This document shows positions 10,993 through 22,700 of a stretch of DNA of 64,000 nucleotides, one piece after another. Source of the DNA: Neoechinorhynchus agilis (Eukaryota; Acanthocephala); NCBI GenBank assembly GCA_051530055.1, contig CM121342.1:4836001-4900000 (forward strand), given 5' to 3'. Under the pieces are notes generated by a model. It made no database searches and was not told the DNA's origin. It worked only from the letters and a program-made list of their open reading frames with translations. Each line of letters starts with the position of its first letter. The first letter of the stretch is position 1. A program made the position numbers and the translations under genes.

Positions 10993-12260
10993 GCCCGGCT
11001 TATATTTTTTAGGCACAAAGCCGAACCAATTTTACATCAGAGAAGTGATATAACCGCATAGTCTCTCTACTGCACGGTTAAAAATTTGTACATTCCTCCG
11101 GATTCCCAAATACCTCGCGGGGAGGCGGGACTCATCAGTGGGTTTCCTCCCTTCAGCGAGATATTTCGTCCCCTTTGGTTGTGTGTCATCGACGGTAACG
11201 GATTCGAACCAGTTGACCCAACAAAATGGGATCTAAAGCTTTTGTCCACTTGACCACCTCGACACAACTACGGAATGTACAAACTCTGCCATTTTTTCGA
11301 CTCAGGGTGAGCGCTGTATTCTATTTTAAGTTTTACTAGCAAGCCGGTTTTGTTTTTCATCATCATCAAATTTTAGTTTGCCCTTCTTGCCCGGCTTATA
11401 TTTTTTAGGCATAAAGCCGAATCAATTATAAATCAGAGAAGTGATATAACAACATAGTCTCTCTACTGCACGGTTAAAAATTTGTACATTCCTCCGGATT
11501 CCCAAATACCTCGCGGGGAGGCGGGACTCATCAGTGGGTTTCCTCCCTTGCGAGATATTCGTCCCCTTTGGTTGTGTGTCATCGACGGTAACGGATTCGA
11601 ACCAGTTGACCCAACAAAATGGAATCAAAGCATTAGTCCACTTGACCACCTCGACACAACTACGGAATGTACAAACTCTGCCATTTTTTCGACTCAGGGT
11701 GAGCGCTGTATTCTATTTTAAGTTTTACTAGCAAGCCGGTTTTGTTTTTCATCATCATCAAATTTTAGTTTGCCCTTCTTGCCCGGCTTATATTTTTTAG
11801 GCATAAAGCCGAACCAATTATAAATCAGAGAAGTGATATAACAACATAGTCTCTCTAATGCACGGTTAAAAATTTGTACATTCCTCCGGATTCCCAAATA
11901 CCTCGCGGGGAGGCGGGACTCATCAGTGTGTTTCCTCCCTTCAGCGAGATATTTCGTCCCCTTTGGTTGTGTGTCATCGACGGTAACGGATTCGAACCAG
12001 TTGACCCAACAAACTGGAATCAAAAGCATTAGTCCACTTGACCACCTCGACACAACTACGGAACGTACAAACTCGGCCATTTTTTCGACTCAGGGTGAGC
12101 GCTGTATTCTATTTTAAGTTTTACTAGCAAGCCGGTTTTGTTTTTCATCATCATAAAATTTTAGTTTGCCCTTCTTGCCGGCTTATATTTTTTGACAAAC
12201 TAAAATTTAATGATGATTTGAAAAAACCGGCTTGCCAGTAAAAAACAACCTTAAAATCTA
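10993..12260 (-). repeat. Tandem array of a tRNA-derived SINE-like unit (about 395 bp, 3 copies)
   Basis: CCCGGCTTATATTTTTTAGG recurs at 10993, 11390 and 11782, and again (slightly changed) at 12178. Read on the minus strand each copy has a Pol III A-box-like TGGTCAAGTGG and, about 45 nt later, a perfect B box GGTTCGAATCC, spaced as in a long-variable-arm (Ser/Leu-like) tRNA. The tRNA-like parts are near 11180-11275, 11570-11665 and 11965-12060. The acceptor stem does not pair well, so these are not functional tRNAs. The array ends at 12190-12260 in an inverted fragment of its own unit (CAAACTAAAATTTAATGATG). Confidence 0.85.
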
Positions 12261-12312
12261 TTCAAAAGCGTTCATTCGACCACGATGGCCATACTTCTCG
12301 GAGTTTGGGTAG

Positions 12313-13535
12313 TTAATGCCGCCGTTCTTGATTGATCCTTCGGCTAACCATGTGGATATTGATTTCACTTTCACCACCGTGATCGGAACCACGCGGTCGT
12401 CCTACGAACAAAAGACTGGTTTCTCCATTCGCCGAAGTAGTCTCGATGATTCTGGTCATGTCAACCATAAGTCCCGAATCTCGTGGTGATTCAGTCTTCG
12501 CGACGTCCAACGTACGGGGCACTTTTTTGCCTTTATATTTTAGACCTCGCGGTTTAGGTTTAATTTCCTCGTCGTAGGGAATAAAAAACCCAGCATCCAG
12601 CGATGCTCGCTCTCCTTTTAGACACTTATCAATCATTGATCCATTTATTTTTTCTTCTCGCCGAAACTTTGCCTTCAATTGTTTTCGTGTAATTCCTGGG
12701 AAAATTGGCAACATCATTGAGAAATCTGAGCCAAACGTCTGAATCGCACGATAAAATCGAGCGTTGTCTTCAATTGACCATCGTTTTGGTTTGGTGTATC
12801 GCCGATAACTGAGATGATTAAGACAGCAATTCTCAATTTTAAAGGAATCGACCAAAAAAGGAAACCTCCATATAATCGCGCAAAAGATTGTAAAAAGAAT
12901 TGCTAAATGCTAAGAAGATCAAATCGTGTTGTACTGCCATCTGCGATTGGTTTCATTCGATCGGCGTTATCGATTTTTGGTGTTGAACAAATCGATTTGC
13001 CAGCGAACATATTCATTTGTATTTCGCCATTCGGATTGACGACCAATTCATCGAACTCGTCCGTGACACTGCCACTTGGACTCCCTTCTACATTTCCTCT
13101 CCCGACTGCATCGTCTACTAAAATTTGCTTTAAATCCTTACGTTTCCCATGATAATGAATAATATCTCTAAATGTCGTCGAAGAAAAGTCTTGTCGATTG
13201 AACAAAGGGTCACTGAGTTTTGCACGGTATTCCCGATTCACCTCAGCTCGATTTTGAGCTTCTTTTCTCTTTTTGCTGTACTCCTTGTGGGCCTCTGATT
13301 TGACGAAATGGCGAAAGTAAAAATCCGTAGAATATCTGTCAGCAACGTCACTACACTCTGTGTTTTCTTTAATAATCACGTCAGATTTCTTCTCTGACGT
13401 CACCTTCTCCTCAACTTGCTCTTCCACTGGCGCTATGAGCTCCTCTGGTGCGATTTCGTCGCTTTCAGCCTTTTCGACAGCTGCTGATGCAATCGCTAAT
13501 TGCGATACCCTCCTAAATTGCGATCGACGCCTCAT
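12313..13535 (-). CDS. BDP1: TFIIIB component B'' (BDP1)
   Basis: BDP1 joins BRF1 and TBP in TFIIIB to open Pol III promoters. The downstream exon (12313 to about 12840) has the SANT/Myb-type domain: KRWSIEDNARFYRAIQTFGS, then DFSMMLPIFPGITRKQLKAK and FRREEKINGSMID. The upstream exon (about 12903-13535) has the conserved N-terminal region with SDPLFNRQDFSSTTFRDIIH and an acidic linker. The first ATG in frame (13535, MRRRSQFRR) is preferred; the open frame extends to 13676 without an ATG. The protein is much shorter than vertebrate BDP1 but near the size of the conserved core. A sequence block about 100 bp upstream is shared with UTP21 (see findings). Confidence 0.85.
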
Positions 13536-13639
13536 ATTTCTCCTTTGAAACGAGACCGTTTGGTGTCGCTCATCATCATACGCGATTCTTCCGTGTCCTA
13601 TGTTATTGTGGTTTCGAAGATTAACGAAAATTTTTGCTT

Positions 13640-13800
13640 GTCGATTGATACCGCGGCTTAGGACCTGGTCGAGCAATTGTCCAAGAGACTCAGATGAATC
13701 ACTGGCGATCCGAGGGCAGGAGAATTCCTACTGCCTTCGAGTTGGACCATTACGCCATTACGGCAGTTGAGTAATCCAGAAAGACGGTGGTGTGAATATG
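13640..13800 (-). promoter_or_regulatory. Upstream block shared with UTP21
   Basis: On the minus strand this contains CGGATCGCCAGTGATTCATC, then GACAATTGCTCGACCAGGTC and CCGCGG. The same order and spacing occur at 60975-61190. It ends about 105 bp before the BDP1 ATG. It may be a promoter-bearing repeat; function is inferred only from position. Confidence 0.4.
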
Positions 13801-15197
13801 TTGGTAAGATTTGGTCGAGACCTCTTATTTTTTAGTCATTTATCTCAGCGTCAAAAAAGGTTTCTGTCGTCCACAAAATTGCCATTAAGATGAACTTTAA
13901 AGTCTCAAAAACAAGAGCGATCTCAGGGATTAAATTTATCAATACTAAAGTTTAGCGGAATTCAATTGGAGCAGAAAATCAGGGCTTGGCACCGGGGGAA
14001 GCAGCATTTCAGGGTCGAAAACAATCTCGTTACTTGGATTTTGAAATGGCTGGACGCATTTAAACACAAAAGTAGCGATATGCATGCATTAAGCATTAAA
14101 TTCAAAGAAAAACTTTTTATCTGTCCAAACGCAATGAACTTCTTTTATTTAATCTTTTTTGCTTCGAGTTCTTTGGACCGTTTGTCGAACACTTTATTAC
14201 TGTCCAAACCCTAAATTCGAGCATCGAACACTTGAGGGATTACTTAACCTGTGTTGAAAAGAAGAATATACGAAAATTCTTGATGTTTTCCGTCAGTGAA
14301 TCACGAAGACTGCTTTTCGCCTATTTGTTTATTTAAAAGCCTCATTTCATCAAGGGATCGATTCTTAAGGGTTAAACGTTAAAAATTCACTCGAGGAAAG
14401 AGCTTTTGTATCTATCTTCTTAAGGTTCATTGAGAGCAAAGAATGCATTCGTGACGAAGTTACAACCGCTGAATTACTGCCAAGTCGGGTTTTCCCTTAA
14501 ATTCAAAAATTACGGATTTATTAATCAGCGAATGCTTCAATGAAATGACGCTTTGTGTCAATAAATTTTTCTTTATAATGCCAAGTTTAAATAATTCATT
14601 TTGAATTTTTATGTTTACTCTAAAAACGAGAATGCATTTTTTTACAAAATTTCAAAATATCCGCTTTTTAAGAGCCGTTTCTATCGAATGTTTCAATGAT
14701 AAAAAAGATTCGCGCTGAATTACCACCATGTTGGTTTTTTCCTTGGATTCACAAAACCATGATTTAATATTTTTGCATTACATATTCTTGGCAGTCAGTT
14801 TCTGGGCGTTTTGGCGGTCTTCTTGTGCAAAAAATAGTGGCTGCCTTGTTTGAGGTTTTTCATTGATTTTTAACACCTCGTTGGCCTGTAGCTCCTTGGG
14901 CTAAAGTTTTGTTTCGTTCCACGTAATTTGTGGAGATGGAACATAAAAATTCGCTTTGGGCTTGAGACCACCATGGAAAACAGCAAACCTTTTGCTTAGA
15001 GCTCTACCGGCCAGCGACGTGTTAAAAATCAACGAAAAACGCTTTTACGACGCAGGAATCAATTGAGACTGATGAAGTGAGATTTCCTCTATCGAAAATT
15101 ACACTAAAATATGTTTTATCATTGTCCAACAAATAGAAATTCGAATGTTAGACTGTGATTAGAGAAAATCTAAATTCTCTGATTCGAACGGAAGGAT
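13801..15197. repeat. Repeat-rich intergenic DNA with diverged copies
   Basis: No supported gene. A diverged direct repeat is visible: GCTGAATTACTGCCAAGTCG near 14470 and GCTGAATTACCACCATGTTG near 14716, each followed by a TTTTCC...ATTCA...GATTTA block. An inverted copy lies at about 18535-18790 (GTAGTAATTCAGCGCGAATC). Near 14862 and 15018, opposed copies of GATTTTTAACAC(C/G)TCG(T/C)TGGCC form a further inverted pair whose motif recurs at 27275. Confidence 0.6.
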
Positions 15198-15494
15198 CTA
15201 TTGCGAGCCGCCAAGATCAGTTTTATGCAGCCGTCTGACGATAAGACGCATTATCTTGGTGGGATCATGATCCAAGCAGTACTTTTTTGGGAATTGTAGG
15301 TATGGCACTATCACATCCCCTGCGCGACTTATGCCGACTGCTTTCCTGAAAACGTTTCTATCCACGTATTTCTGTCTCTTTTTGTCATCAAATGGGAGCA
15401 TCTTTTGCGATTTTCGCTGCCATAATAAGCGAGGCGTTTTTTCGGGTCGTGCACACGGGAAATAAAAAGAAAAAATCCTGCGTTCTATATCCAC
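15198..15494 (-). CDS. Hypothetical protein, divergent from tropomyosin
   Basis: A 98-codon frame opening MDIERRIFSFYFPCARPEKT and ending HKTDLGGSQ, basic in the middle (QRKSQKMLPFDDKKRQKYVD). It starts about 90 bp from the tropomyosin start on the opposite strand, so both could share a promoter region. No family is recognised and the 5' part overlaps likely tropomyosin upstream sequence. It could be a real small protein or a chance ORF. Confidence 0.3.
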   Translation of the reverse strand: MDIERRIFSFYFPCARPEKTPRLLWQRKSQKMLPFDDKKRQKYVDRNVFRKAVGISRAGDVIVPYLQFPKKYCLDHDPTKIMRLIVRRLHKTDLGGSQ

Positions 15495-15583
15495 ACTCCC
15501 CGCCGCGTTATATACATTTCATCGCCCCCCCCACCGCTGCATCTTCGCGCAAGAGCTAGTTTCCACAACGAAAAAGAGAAACG

Positions 15584-16471
15584 ATGACCGAACGTATCAG
15601 CAAATCATCGGCGACGATGGAATCCATCCGCAAAAAGATGCAGACTATGAAGGGTGAGAAGGAAAACGCGATCGATAGCGCTGATCAGGCTGAGGCTAAA
15701 TTGCGCGACATAGAAAGTAAGGTGAAATTGGCCGAGGACGAGAATGCTGAACTTGAAAAGAAGGTGACCCAGTTGGAGAGTTCCGTGGAATCTGTAAAGG
15801 CTCAAGTTGAGGAATCAAGTGCCAAACTTGAAGCGGCGGATAAAAAGGCTACTGAGGCGGAGGAGGAACTCAGTGAATTGCAAAAAAGAGTTCAGGAAAT
15901 CGAGGAAGACGTAGAAAAGACTGATGAGAGACTTGATCTGGCGATGACCAAACTGGAGGAAGCGTCGGCTGCTGCTGATGAAAGTGAACGCGGGATCAAA
16001 GTGTTTGACCAGCGTAGTAAATTGGATGACGAACGCAAATTGCTTCTTGAACAGCAATTTATGGAGGCTCAGTTAGGTGCCCAAGCTACAGATCAAAAGT
16101 TTGACGATGTTTCAAGAAGACTGACTGTGATGGAGATGGACTTTGAGCGAGCTGAGGAGATGGCAAATGAAGCAGAAGCTAAAATCATTGAACTTGAGGA
16201 AGAGCTAAAGGTCGTTGGGAACAATATGAAGTCTCTGGAAGTGACTGAGCGCGAGGCGATGTCCCGCGAAGGAACTTACGATGAACAGATTCGGGATTTA
16301 ACGGCACGACTAAAAGACGCGGAAAGTAGAGCTGATCAAGCTGAGAAGACGATGGTGCAGTTGCAGAAGGAGGTTGATCGCATCGAAGATGACATTCAAT
16401 CACAACGCGAAAGGTTCAAGACTCTCAGTGAGGAACTAGAGTGCACGCTCACTGAACTCAGTGGGCTGTGA
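15584..16471 (+). CDS. Tropomyosin, intronless
   Basis: A coiled-coil protein that lies along actin filaments. It has heptad repeats throughout, with family hallmarks IDSADQAEAKL, LEEASAAADESERG, ELEEELKVVGNNMKSLEV, LQKEVDRIEDD and the C-terminal ELSGL. Starting at the ATG at 15617 (MESIRKKMQTMKGEKENAID) the protein is exactly the canonical 284 residues; the ATG at 15584 adds 11 residues (MTERISKSSAT). The inner start fits the family's head-to-tail overlap, which needs a short N-terminus. No intron interrupts it, whereas animal tropomyosin genes are usually multi-exon and alternatively spliced. A TATA-like GTTATATACAT lies near 15508. It may be a retrocopy or a true single-exon gene. Confidence 0.95.
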   Translation: MTERISKSSATMESIRKKMQTMKGEKENAIDSADQAEAKLRDIESKVKLAEDENAELEKKVTQLESSVESVKAQVEESSAKLEAADKKATEAEEELSELQKRVQEIEEDVEKTDERLDLAMTKLEEASAAADESERGIKVFDQRSKLDDERKLLLEQQFMEAQLGAQATDQKFDDVSRRLTVMEMDFERAEEMANEAEAKIIELEEELKVVGNNMKSLEVTEREAMSREGTYDEQIRDLTARLKDAESRADQAEKTMVQLQKEVDRIEDDIQSQRERFKTLSEELECTLTELSGL

Positions 16472-16649
16472 GAAAGCGAGAAAAAGAGAGTTGCTAGAAT
16501 GAAAAAGCTAAGTAGAAACGTGTTTTGTTTATTAGAAATATATCATCAGACGATTTGAATGCTTAGCTCAAACACAATCACACATTTTAGCCGCGATCTA
16601 ACGTAGGTTCAATAGTATCATAATATCCAATTTTTAAATGAATCTTTTA

Positions 16650-18350
16650 AATTTAAACATGCTTATCGATCTCAGCTGCAGGTTTTGGGATCAACTCCAT
16701 CGCTTTTGTCGTTGCTTCGAATTTAAGAGCTATTTCCTGAAACATTTCAAAACTAAGATTTCCCATCTGTAACGCAACGCTTCTGACTGATCCATGCGGT
16801 GTATGGAGTACCACATTATCCGTCAACCTTTCTGACAAAGCCTGCTCTTCCGTTTCTATCTCTTTTGATAGAATTTGGAGCCTTCTGCAGCTCCCTTTAG
16901 TTCACCAAACCATTCAGAATAAGTTTTTTTCATCAAAACTTGACCGAATTTATATCGAGCCGTCACCTCGTGCTCGAACATACCCAACAGACTTAAGAGC
17001 GTTTGCAAATTTCCTCATAAATCACCAGCTGCAATTTATCTCGGGTCAGTATCGTCGTCAATTGACGAAAAGTCGTTGAACCAACCCAATACAACAGGCC
17101 TTTTTCTACTCCGCATCGGTTATTCGACTCAATATTACGTGCTGCTCTACTTGTAATATATAATCTTTCCAATGTTCACCTTCGGTAAATGATCGGAACG
17201 GTATCACGTTTGCAACAGGAACCGCATCCCTTCTTGCTATTTCCTCTAGCTTCTCTTTAAGCTCCTTAACTTCTTTTTCCTGCTCCAACTGTTTTGCAGT
17301 GAACAGTTCAATAATCCTTTGCTGCCTATTGAACAAATCATCTTTACCGCTGTCACCAGATATCATATTACTTTATTAACAACAACACCAATGGGTTTCT
17401 CATGGTCTCGATGCCCGGATGCGCGCAATTGCTTAGGAATGACAATTCTTTGTTGCATCATGAGCATGCCGTTTTCCTCTGACAATTCGCTTCTTGGGCC
17501 CCAGTATTTCTTTTCATCTCTATCCATCTTGGGCTCCCAACCGTATTTCAAAAACCTAACTATTCGTTGAGTCTCATCATCCTTCTTGATAGCTGACATT
17601 GTTTGGCACCTTCGTTCTGAATCGCGAACAACGTCCTGGCGTCGACAGTGCTCTCCTTTGCTTCAAGACTTGGTGGATTGGGTAAGCGAGATAGACAATC
17701 GGTGTACAAATTCTCTTGTGCCCTTCACATATCTCACATCGTAATCGTACTCGCCCAATGTACTATCCGTCCATTGGCCATTTTGCTTAATGTTTTTTCT
17801 CCAAATATATGCCTTAACGGTTGATGATCTGCTTCGATCGTGAAGTGTCGGCCAAAAAGATATTTATAAAAACTCTTGACCCCATATGCGATAGCCAGCG
17901 CTTCCTTATCCAACGTTGAATATCTTAGCTCTGATGGGCTGAGTTTCTTGGAAGCAAACATGCTAGGCATATTTTTCTGGTTTCGCTCGTCAAATTGGAA
18001 AATAGTAGGCTAGCATCACAAGCTAGGGTCACTGGTTTCGTTTCATCAAATAGGATCAAACTGATATGATTCGTTACGGCCTCCTTGACATCAATAAACG
18101 CATTTTTTTCAGTTTTGTTTTATTCAAACTTGGCATTGACTCTAAGCAAATCCTGCAACGGTGCACAAATTGTTTGCAAACGTGGTATGAATTTGTCTAA
18201 GTTCACCGCACCTAAAAAGGGTTCAAATCAACCACTCGTTCTGTACTTGCCTGTCATTTCCCCTTCACAAGAGAGTGCCCTAAATAATTAACATGCTCTT
18301 TTAGAAATTGACATTTGTCCTTCTGGTTAATTTATGTCTTCTTTCTTTAT
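16650..18350 (-). mobile_element. Ty3/Gypsy LTR retrotransposon fossil
   Basis: Minus-strand remnants of a Ty3/Gypsy element. They include the C-terminal end of reverse transcriptase (about 18000-18330), RNase H (17734-17970, with LSPSELRYSTLDKEALAIAY and FTIEADHQPL), the spacer before the integrase zinc finger (17363-17599, with the DELS-like ENGMLMMQQRIVIP stretch), and gag-like coiled coil (16653-17366). The order of parts is not that of a whole element, so it is rearranged or made of two insertions. It is broken in several places. No LTRs were recognised. Moderately old. Confidence 0.8.
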
Positions 18351-18534
18351 TAACTTTTTTAGCTGCAATATTCAAATCGTTCACAACGGCCTAATTCATC
18401 TCAGAGTTCCGATTCTGGACTAGACAATTCTCTCTTCTTCGCCCGGCTTCATCTACTCGATGCCGCTTGTCGAATATAAAAGATCATTCGAAAATATTAA
18501 CGTTCAATTTGCGATTTATGCTCTTTGCAATGAC

Positions 18535-18790
18535 TTTCTATCTTTTGTACAAGAAGACCGCCAAGGAAAAAAATATTAAATCACAATTTTTTTAAGTTTT
18601 AGGAAAAATACCCGACGTGGTAGTAATTCAGCGCGAATCTTTTATATCGTTGAAACATTCCGTTTAAAAAGGTCCCCAAAAAAGGCGATATTTTGAAATT
18701 AAAAGTAGATTGCGTTCTCGTCTTTAGATTAAGCATACAAATTCAAAATGAATTATTTAAACTTGGCATTATAAAGAGCTCCCGTGGTCG
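18535..18790 (-). repeat. Inverted copy of the 14.5-14.8 kb repeat
   Basis: ACAAGAAGACCGCCAAG, GTAGTAATTCAGCGCGAATC, GAAACATTC and AATTCAAAATGAATTATTTA appear in reverse order relative to 14560-14830. Together they bracket the 15.2-18.5 kb segment that holds tropomyosin and the Gypsy fossil. The rest of 18351-19140 shows nothing else. Confidence 0.6.
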
Positions 18791-19141
18791 CTTCCCTCGC
18801 TGGGCGGTCTAATTCGTCTCATAATTTAAGTGCTCGACCCGAGTGGCACGAAATCGTTACCCTAACCATTTTCCATCCAGAAGCTTCAAAGTAGGCGTCT
18901 AACAAGTGCTCATCTGACCACAAAAAAACTCGCCATCTTCCGTGAAGGCTTCTAGGCATCCTTTATGAAACGAATGTTAGCACAAGAAGTGAACTGACGG
19001 AAGGTCAAAGACCAAGTTACATATTTAACAATTCCTTCATATTGAACTTTTATTTCAATCAAATCAATCGCTAAGTCGGTTTAATCCAAAGATATTTCCA
19101 GTATGTTTTTTCATTGAGTAGAACGGAGATCGGCTCATTGA

Positions 19142-20005
19142 GTGTCGTTGCAAAGTTCAATGAACATGAAAATCAGTAAATCCGCCGAAATCGATAGTTA
19201 TTGGCAATCGTTGCTTTTTTCGGACTGCGAAATGTCTTTTATATTGGAACAGAAGGAGATCGATAGAGAGAGAGAAAACGCCGAGAAGGAGATTGTCGAG
19301 AACTTGGATGTTGTATTTCTAGAATTTAAACATCGAATTAAACATGAACAGCGGAATGCAAATGTTAATAATAGTTCACGGAGAAGATTGAGAAAATAGA
19401 GCATTCCGAATTTCTCTGAATAACCACTGAGTTAGATGCTTTTAATGTTTTTGATGGAGAAATGAAAAGTAGAAAGTATGATGGAGTTGCAGTCTTCCTA
19501 AATGTTTAAAAAAAAGAATGTTAAAAAATTGTTGCTTTCGAGTGTTTTGAGTACATTTTTAGGCAAATTCGTCGATGGCATGCAATTGCTTTGTAGTAGA
19601 GAATAAATATTTTTTTCGATAGGAGAAAGGAAACATTTCTGATTCTTATTAGTAGATGGCAAATTTTTTTAGGCGAAAGCAAAAATTTTATACGAAAAAA
19701 AAGAAATTGCTCCATCAGATTTACTAGTTGAAATTCCGAAAAAAAACGCGATCTAAAACCGTGGTTATTCCCAAAATCCAATTTCAGAATACTGTATTTG
19801 CTCAGTGTTCTTCTCCTTGAACCATTATTTAAAATTGCATTCCACTGTTCATGTTGAATCCGCTGTTTAAATTCCAGCAGCACAACATCCAAAATTGCCA
19901 AAAATCTCTTTCTCTCGGTATTTCTCCCCATCGATTTCCTTCTGCTCCAATTCTGCATTTGTAACTTTCCACTGACTTTTCCCTTTGCTCGTCCTCGCAA
20001 AGTCC
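19142..20005. repeat. Inverted pair of related coding-like segments
   Basis: The plus-strand frame at 19142-19399 (LDVVFLEFKHRIKHEQRNAN) and the minus-strand frame within 19521-20000 (LDVVLLEFKQRIQHEQWNAI) are clearly homologous and face each other. Amino-acid similarity stays higher than the DNA would suggest, which hints at a once-coding ancestor. Nothing identifies the family. Both read as fragments. Confidence 0.5.
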
Positions 20006-20009
20006 CAAA

Positions 20010-22700
20010 ATTCAGTTCGAAAAGTCATCTGCCGAAGAGCAGCTTAAAGGGTGGCGAAAGTTATGAAGTTAACGAAGCGACCACTTTCGGACGCTGTGAA
20101 ACTCGATTCTTTCGTGTCTTCGGTTGTTTAGACGCTTTGTTTATTGTTTAATGTTGTTTGTTTTTATCTGTTTAAAATTAGAAAAATATTCCAATGAGGC
20201 GATGGCGCGCAATAATCACGTGAGCGTCGCACTTTGGATTCCAAAAAATCGATGATTATTTATAGCCGATAAATTAACGGTTGAAAGATGTTCCTATGAT
20301 GTTTCGCAGTGTTTTTGTTATTTTCAAGTCAAATATTTTAAATTTTTAGAGTATCTTCTTATGAAAGTCGTTTTAAAGATTTAGTAGCAAAATTTGATTC
20401 TTTGCTTGTCATCGTTGCGATAAACATGATTTTTCTACAATGCTTGCGCCACATTTTAACCAATAAATTTCTCAGTCGCTTTTTTTTGTGAATTTCACTG
20501 CAATCGATATATACAAAATCAATAGATAGTCTTAAATGTTTAATTTTTTTTTCTTCGTTTAGAGAATGTCTTGTTTTCATCGACTTCAACGATAAATAAA
20601 AGTTGAAGCTTCTTTATGTTGTCCATTTAGAGCGCTAAATAGTAAATCTATCGCTGACCAAAAAAATCAGATTCGTGAATATTACGATAAAATCAACGTT
20701 CACATCGAAGATTATTACAATTTTTTTGTTGTTTAAGTTCATTTCGCAATATTTCAGATATGAGTTGGCCGGTATTTTCGATACCTCTCAATCTCGTGGA
20801 CTGTTTTCAAAAAAGCGCAAAATTCTTATTATTGATTGCAAATATCAGTTGATTAGTTTGTTTTTTCAAAGATGTTAAATTTGGAAATTGTGTGCCATTT
20901 CCGACGATAAATCATCGCAGCCATAAGTTACACTCGGTCACGATAAAAAAAGAATATATAATTTTTATAATCTTTAATTTGAAGAAGGAACGCTGTCCAC
21001 TTTGTATCCGCAATGAAGATTCTAAATGAACATTTAACATCGATCGTTGTGGATTCTTTAACAATGGAATGGATGGCGGGGTCGATTTTTTTGTAACCAG
21101 CAAATCAATCTTTAGAGCAATCAAATCTCGGAACGAATCCGTTGGAAACAAAACGTCCAATTCATCATTTTTGTTCTTCGCTAAATCGACCCGATAATCC
21201 GTACATTCGTCTGTTTTCATTTCTGATTCGTCGGTATTTCCGAATCAAAAATGAACTAAAACTCGATCCACGTTTTGATTGAAGATCGTAGTTGTGATGC
21301 TTGTTCGTTTCCTAAAGAGCAAGAATTAATATTGGCCTCTGGAAATTAAATAACAATTTACGAAGAAGATACTACAAAAAAAACTTACTACTCATTCACA
21401 GGACTGTTAAATTTGTCTATGAGAATGGAGATTACAAACTTCTTGTCTGCTTTATAGATAACAAATTCAGGATTTATGATTTGAAAGGAACATTTATTGA
21501 TCTTTAGCCAAGTCCAAATGCTTGCATTATTCACAATGTGTGGATGGAAATCGAAATTCAAGATCTTGGACTTAAAGTCTACGGTATACACGGGACGTTG
21601 AAGAAATTTCTGCTGTTCCGTTTTTTCGACATAAAATTATAGATATTGATGTTTGTTTCCCTGACTTCAAGACGTCCACATTCGTGAAATTCACTTTGGC
21701 TATCGAACATTGCAAAACATCCACTTCCCTATAATTGTCTTAAACTGAATTTACAACAATTTTAGGAATTATCTATTCGCGCTTGGTGATTTTTCAAATT
21801 CACTTGATCAATATTGTTTGTCTGATGCCTTGAATGTATTGAAAAGTTTATAAATGTCGATCAAACCAGTCACTTAATTTCGTTATTGGAAAGAAATATC
21901 GATTATCTCAATATTCGTCGCTCGTTGTGTCCACTGCTGAGTCTTAGCGATCGTAATGCCGCCCTTCAGCGAGCGGCTAGAGGAGTGGATAAACACTAGC
22001 AGCGAAGTGGATAATTTTATTGATTTCGTTATTTCAAATAAACAGATGACAAAAGCATCATCCGGACATCGATGCAAAATCTTGAGCTTCTCATTCATGG
22101 ACGACGATTTTCTGAATTTATCCTACTGATCAACATTTGTCTAGGTGAAGAGTTCAATGATGAAGTCGAAAAGGTCGTGAAGATGATGGCCGTCACGGAA
22201 ACATGCATTTTTGAACAAATTTTAAAGAATTTCCCCGGACTTAAGTAAAAACTACCAACCTTAATGCAATTTGATCTCGAACTATCGCTGATTCATTAAA
22301 GCAACGTCTTCAACTCGTGCCGAATTAGAAACCTTTTCCAATGACCTGATAGATTTTTTCTGTCGGTTGGCAATTGATGATACGAAACTAACAGAGATGA
22401 GAATGTTATTCAATTTTAATCGGATTTAAAAGAAAACACAACTACAGTTCAGAGTCCTCTGATTACCATGAACTCGTGTTGTACACAAAAAATATAACGC
22501 TCTCACCATTTGCGATCGAATATCGATTACGGCCCTGCAAAAATGCGGGAAAATGAGAACATCTCGTGCAAAATGACTGAATCCGGCAAACTAAAAACTG
22601 GCTGACCAGGAAATATTAAATGACCTTTACTATTTTATTGGCTGCTAAGTAGAGAAACAATTATCAATTGATCGGGAATTGAGTCGGTCATTCATCTTTC
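20010..22700. pseudogene. Decayed, AT-rich region with coding-like remnants
   Basis: No intact gene. On the plus strand near 21400-21620 a frame reads RTVKFVYENGDYKLLVCFID and later VWMEIEIQDLGLKVYGIHGT, interrupted by stops. Near 21880-22250 further pieces read LERNIDYLNIRRSLCPLLSL and FILLINICLGEEFNDEVEKV with intervening stops and frame changes. These look like the remains of a host protein-coding gene, but the family is not recognised. The lower-frame pieces at 20.0-21.2 kb add nothing firm. Confidence 0.35.

Noticed and set aside
11180-12060. tRNA genes in the 11-12 kb array
   Set aside because: A and B boxes are present, but the acceptor stem does not pair and the unit is a 395-bp repeat, so a SINE-like origin fits better.
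13966-14214. Plus-strand ORF of 82 codons
   Set aside because: Low-complexity, AT-rich, no homology and inside repeat-rich DNA.
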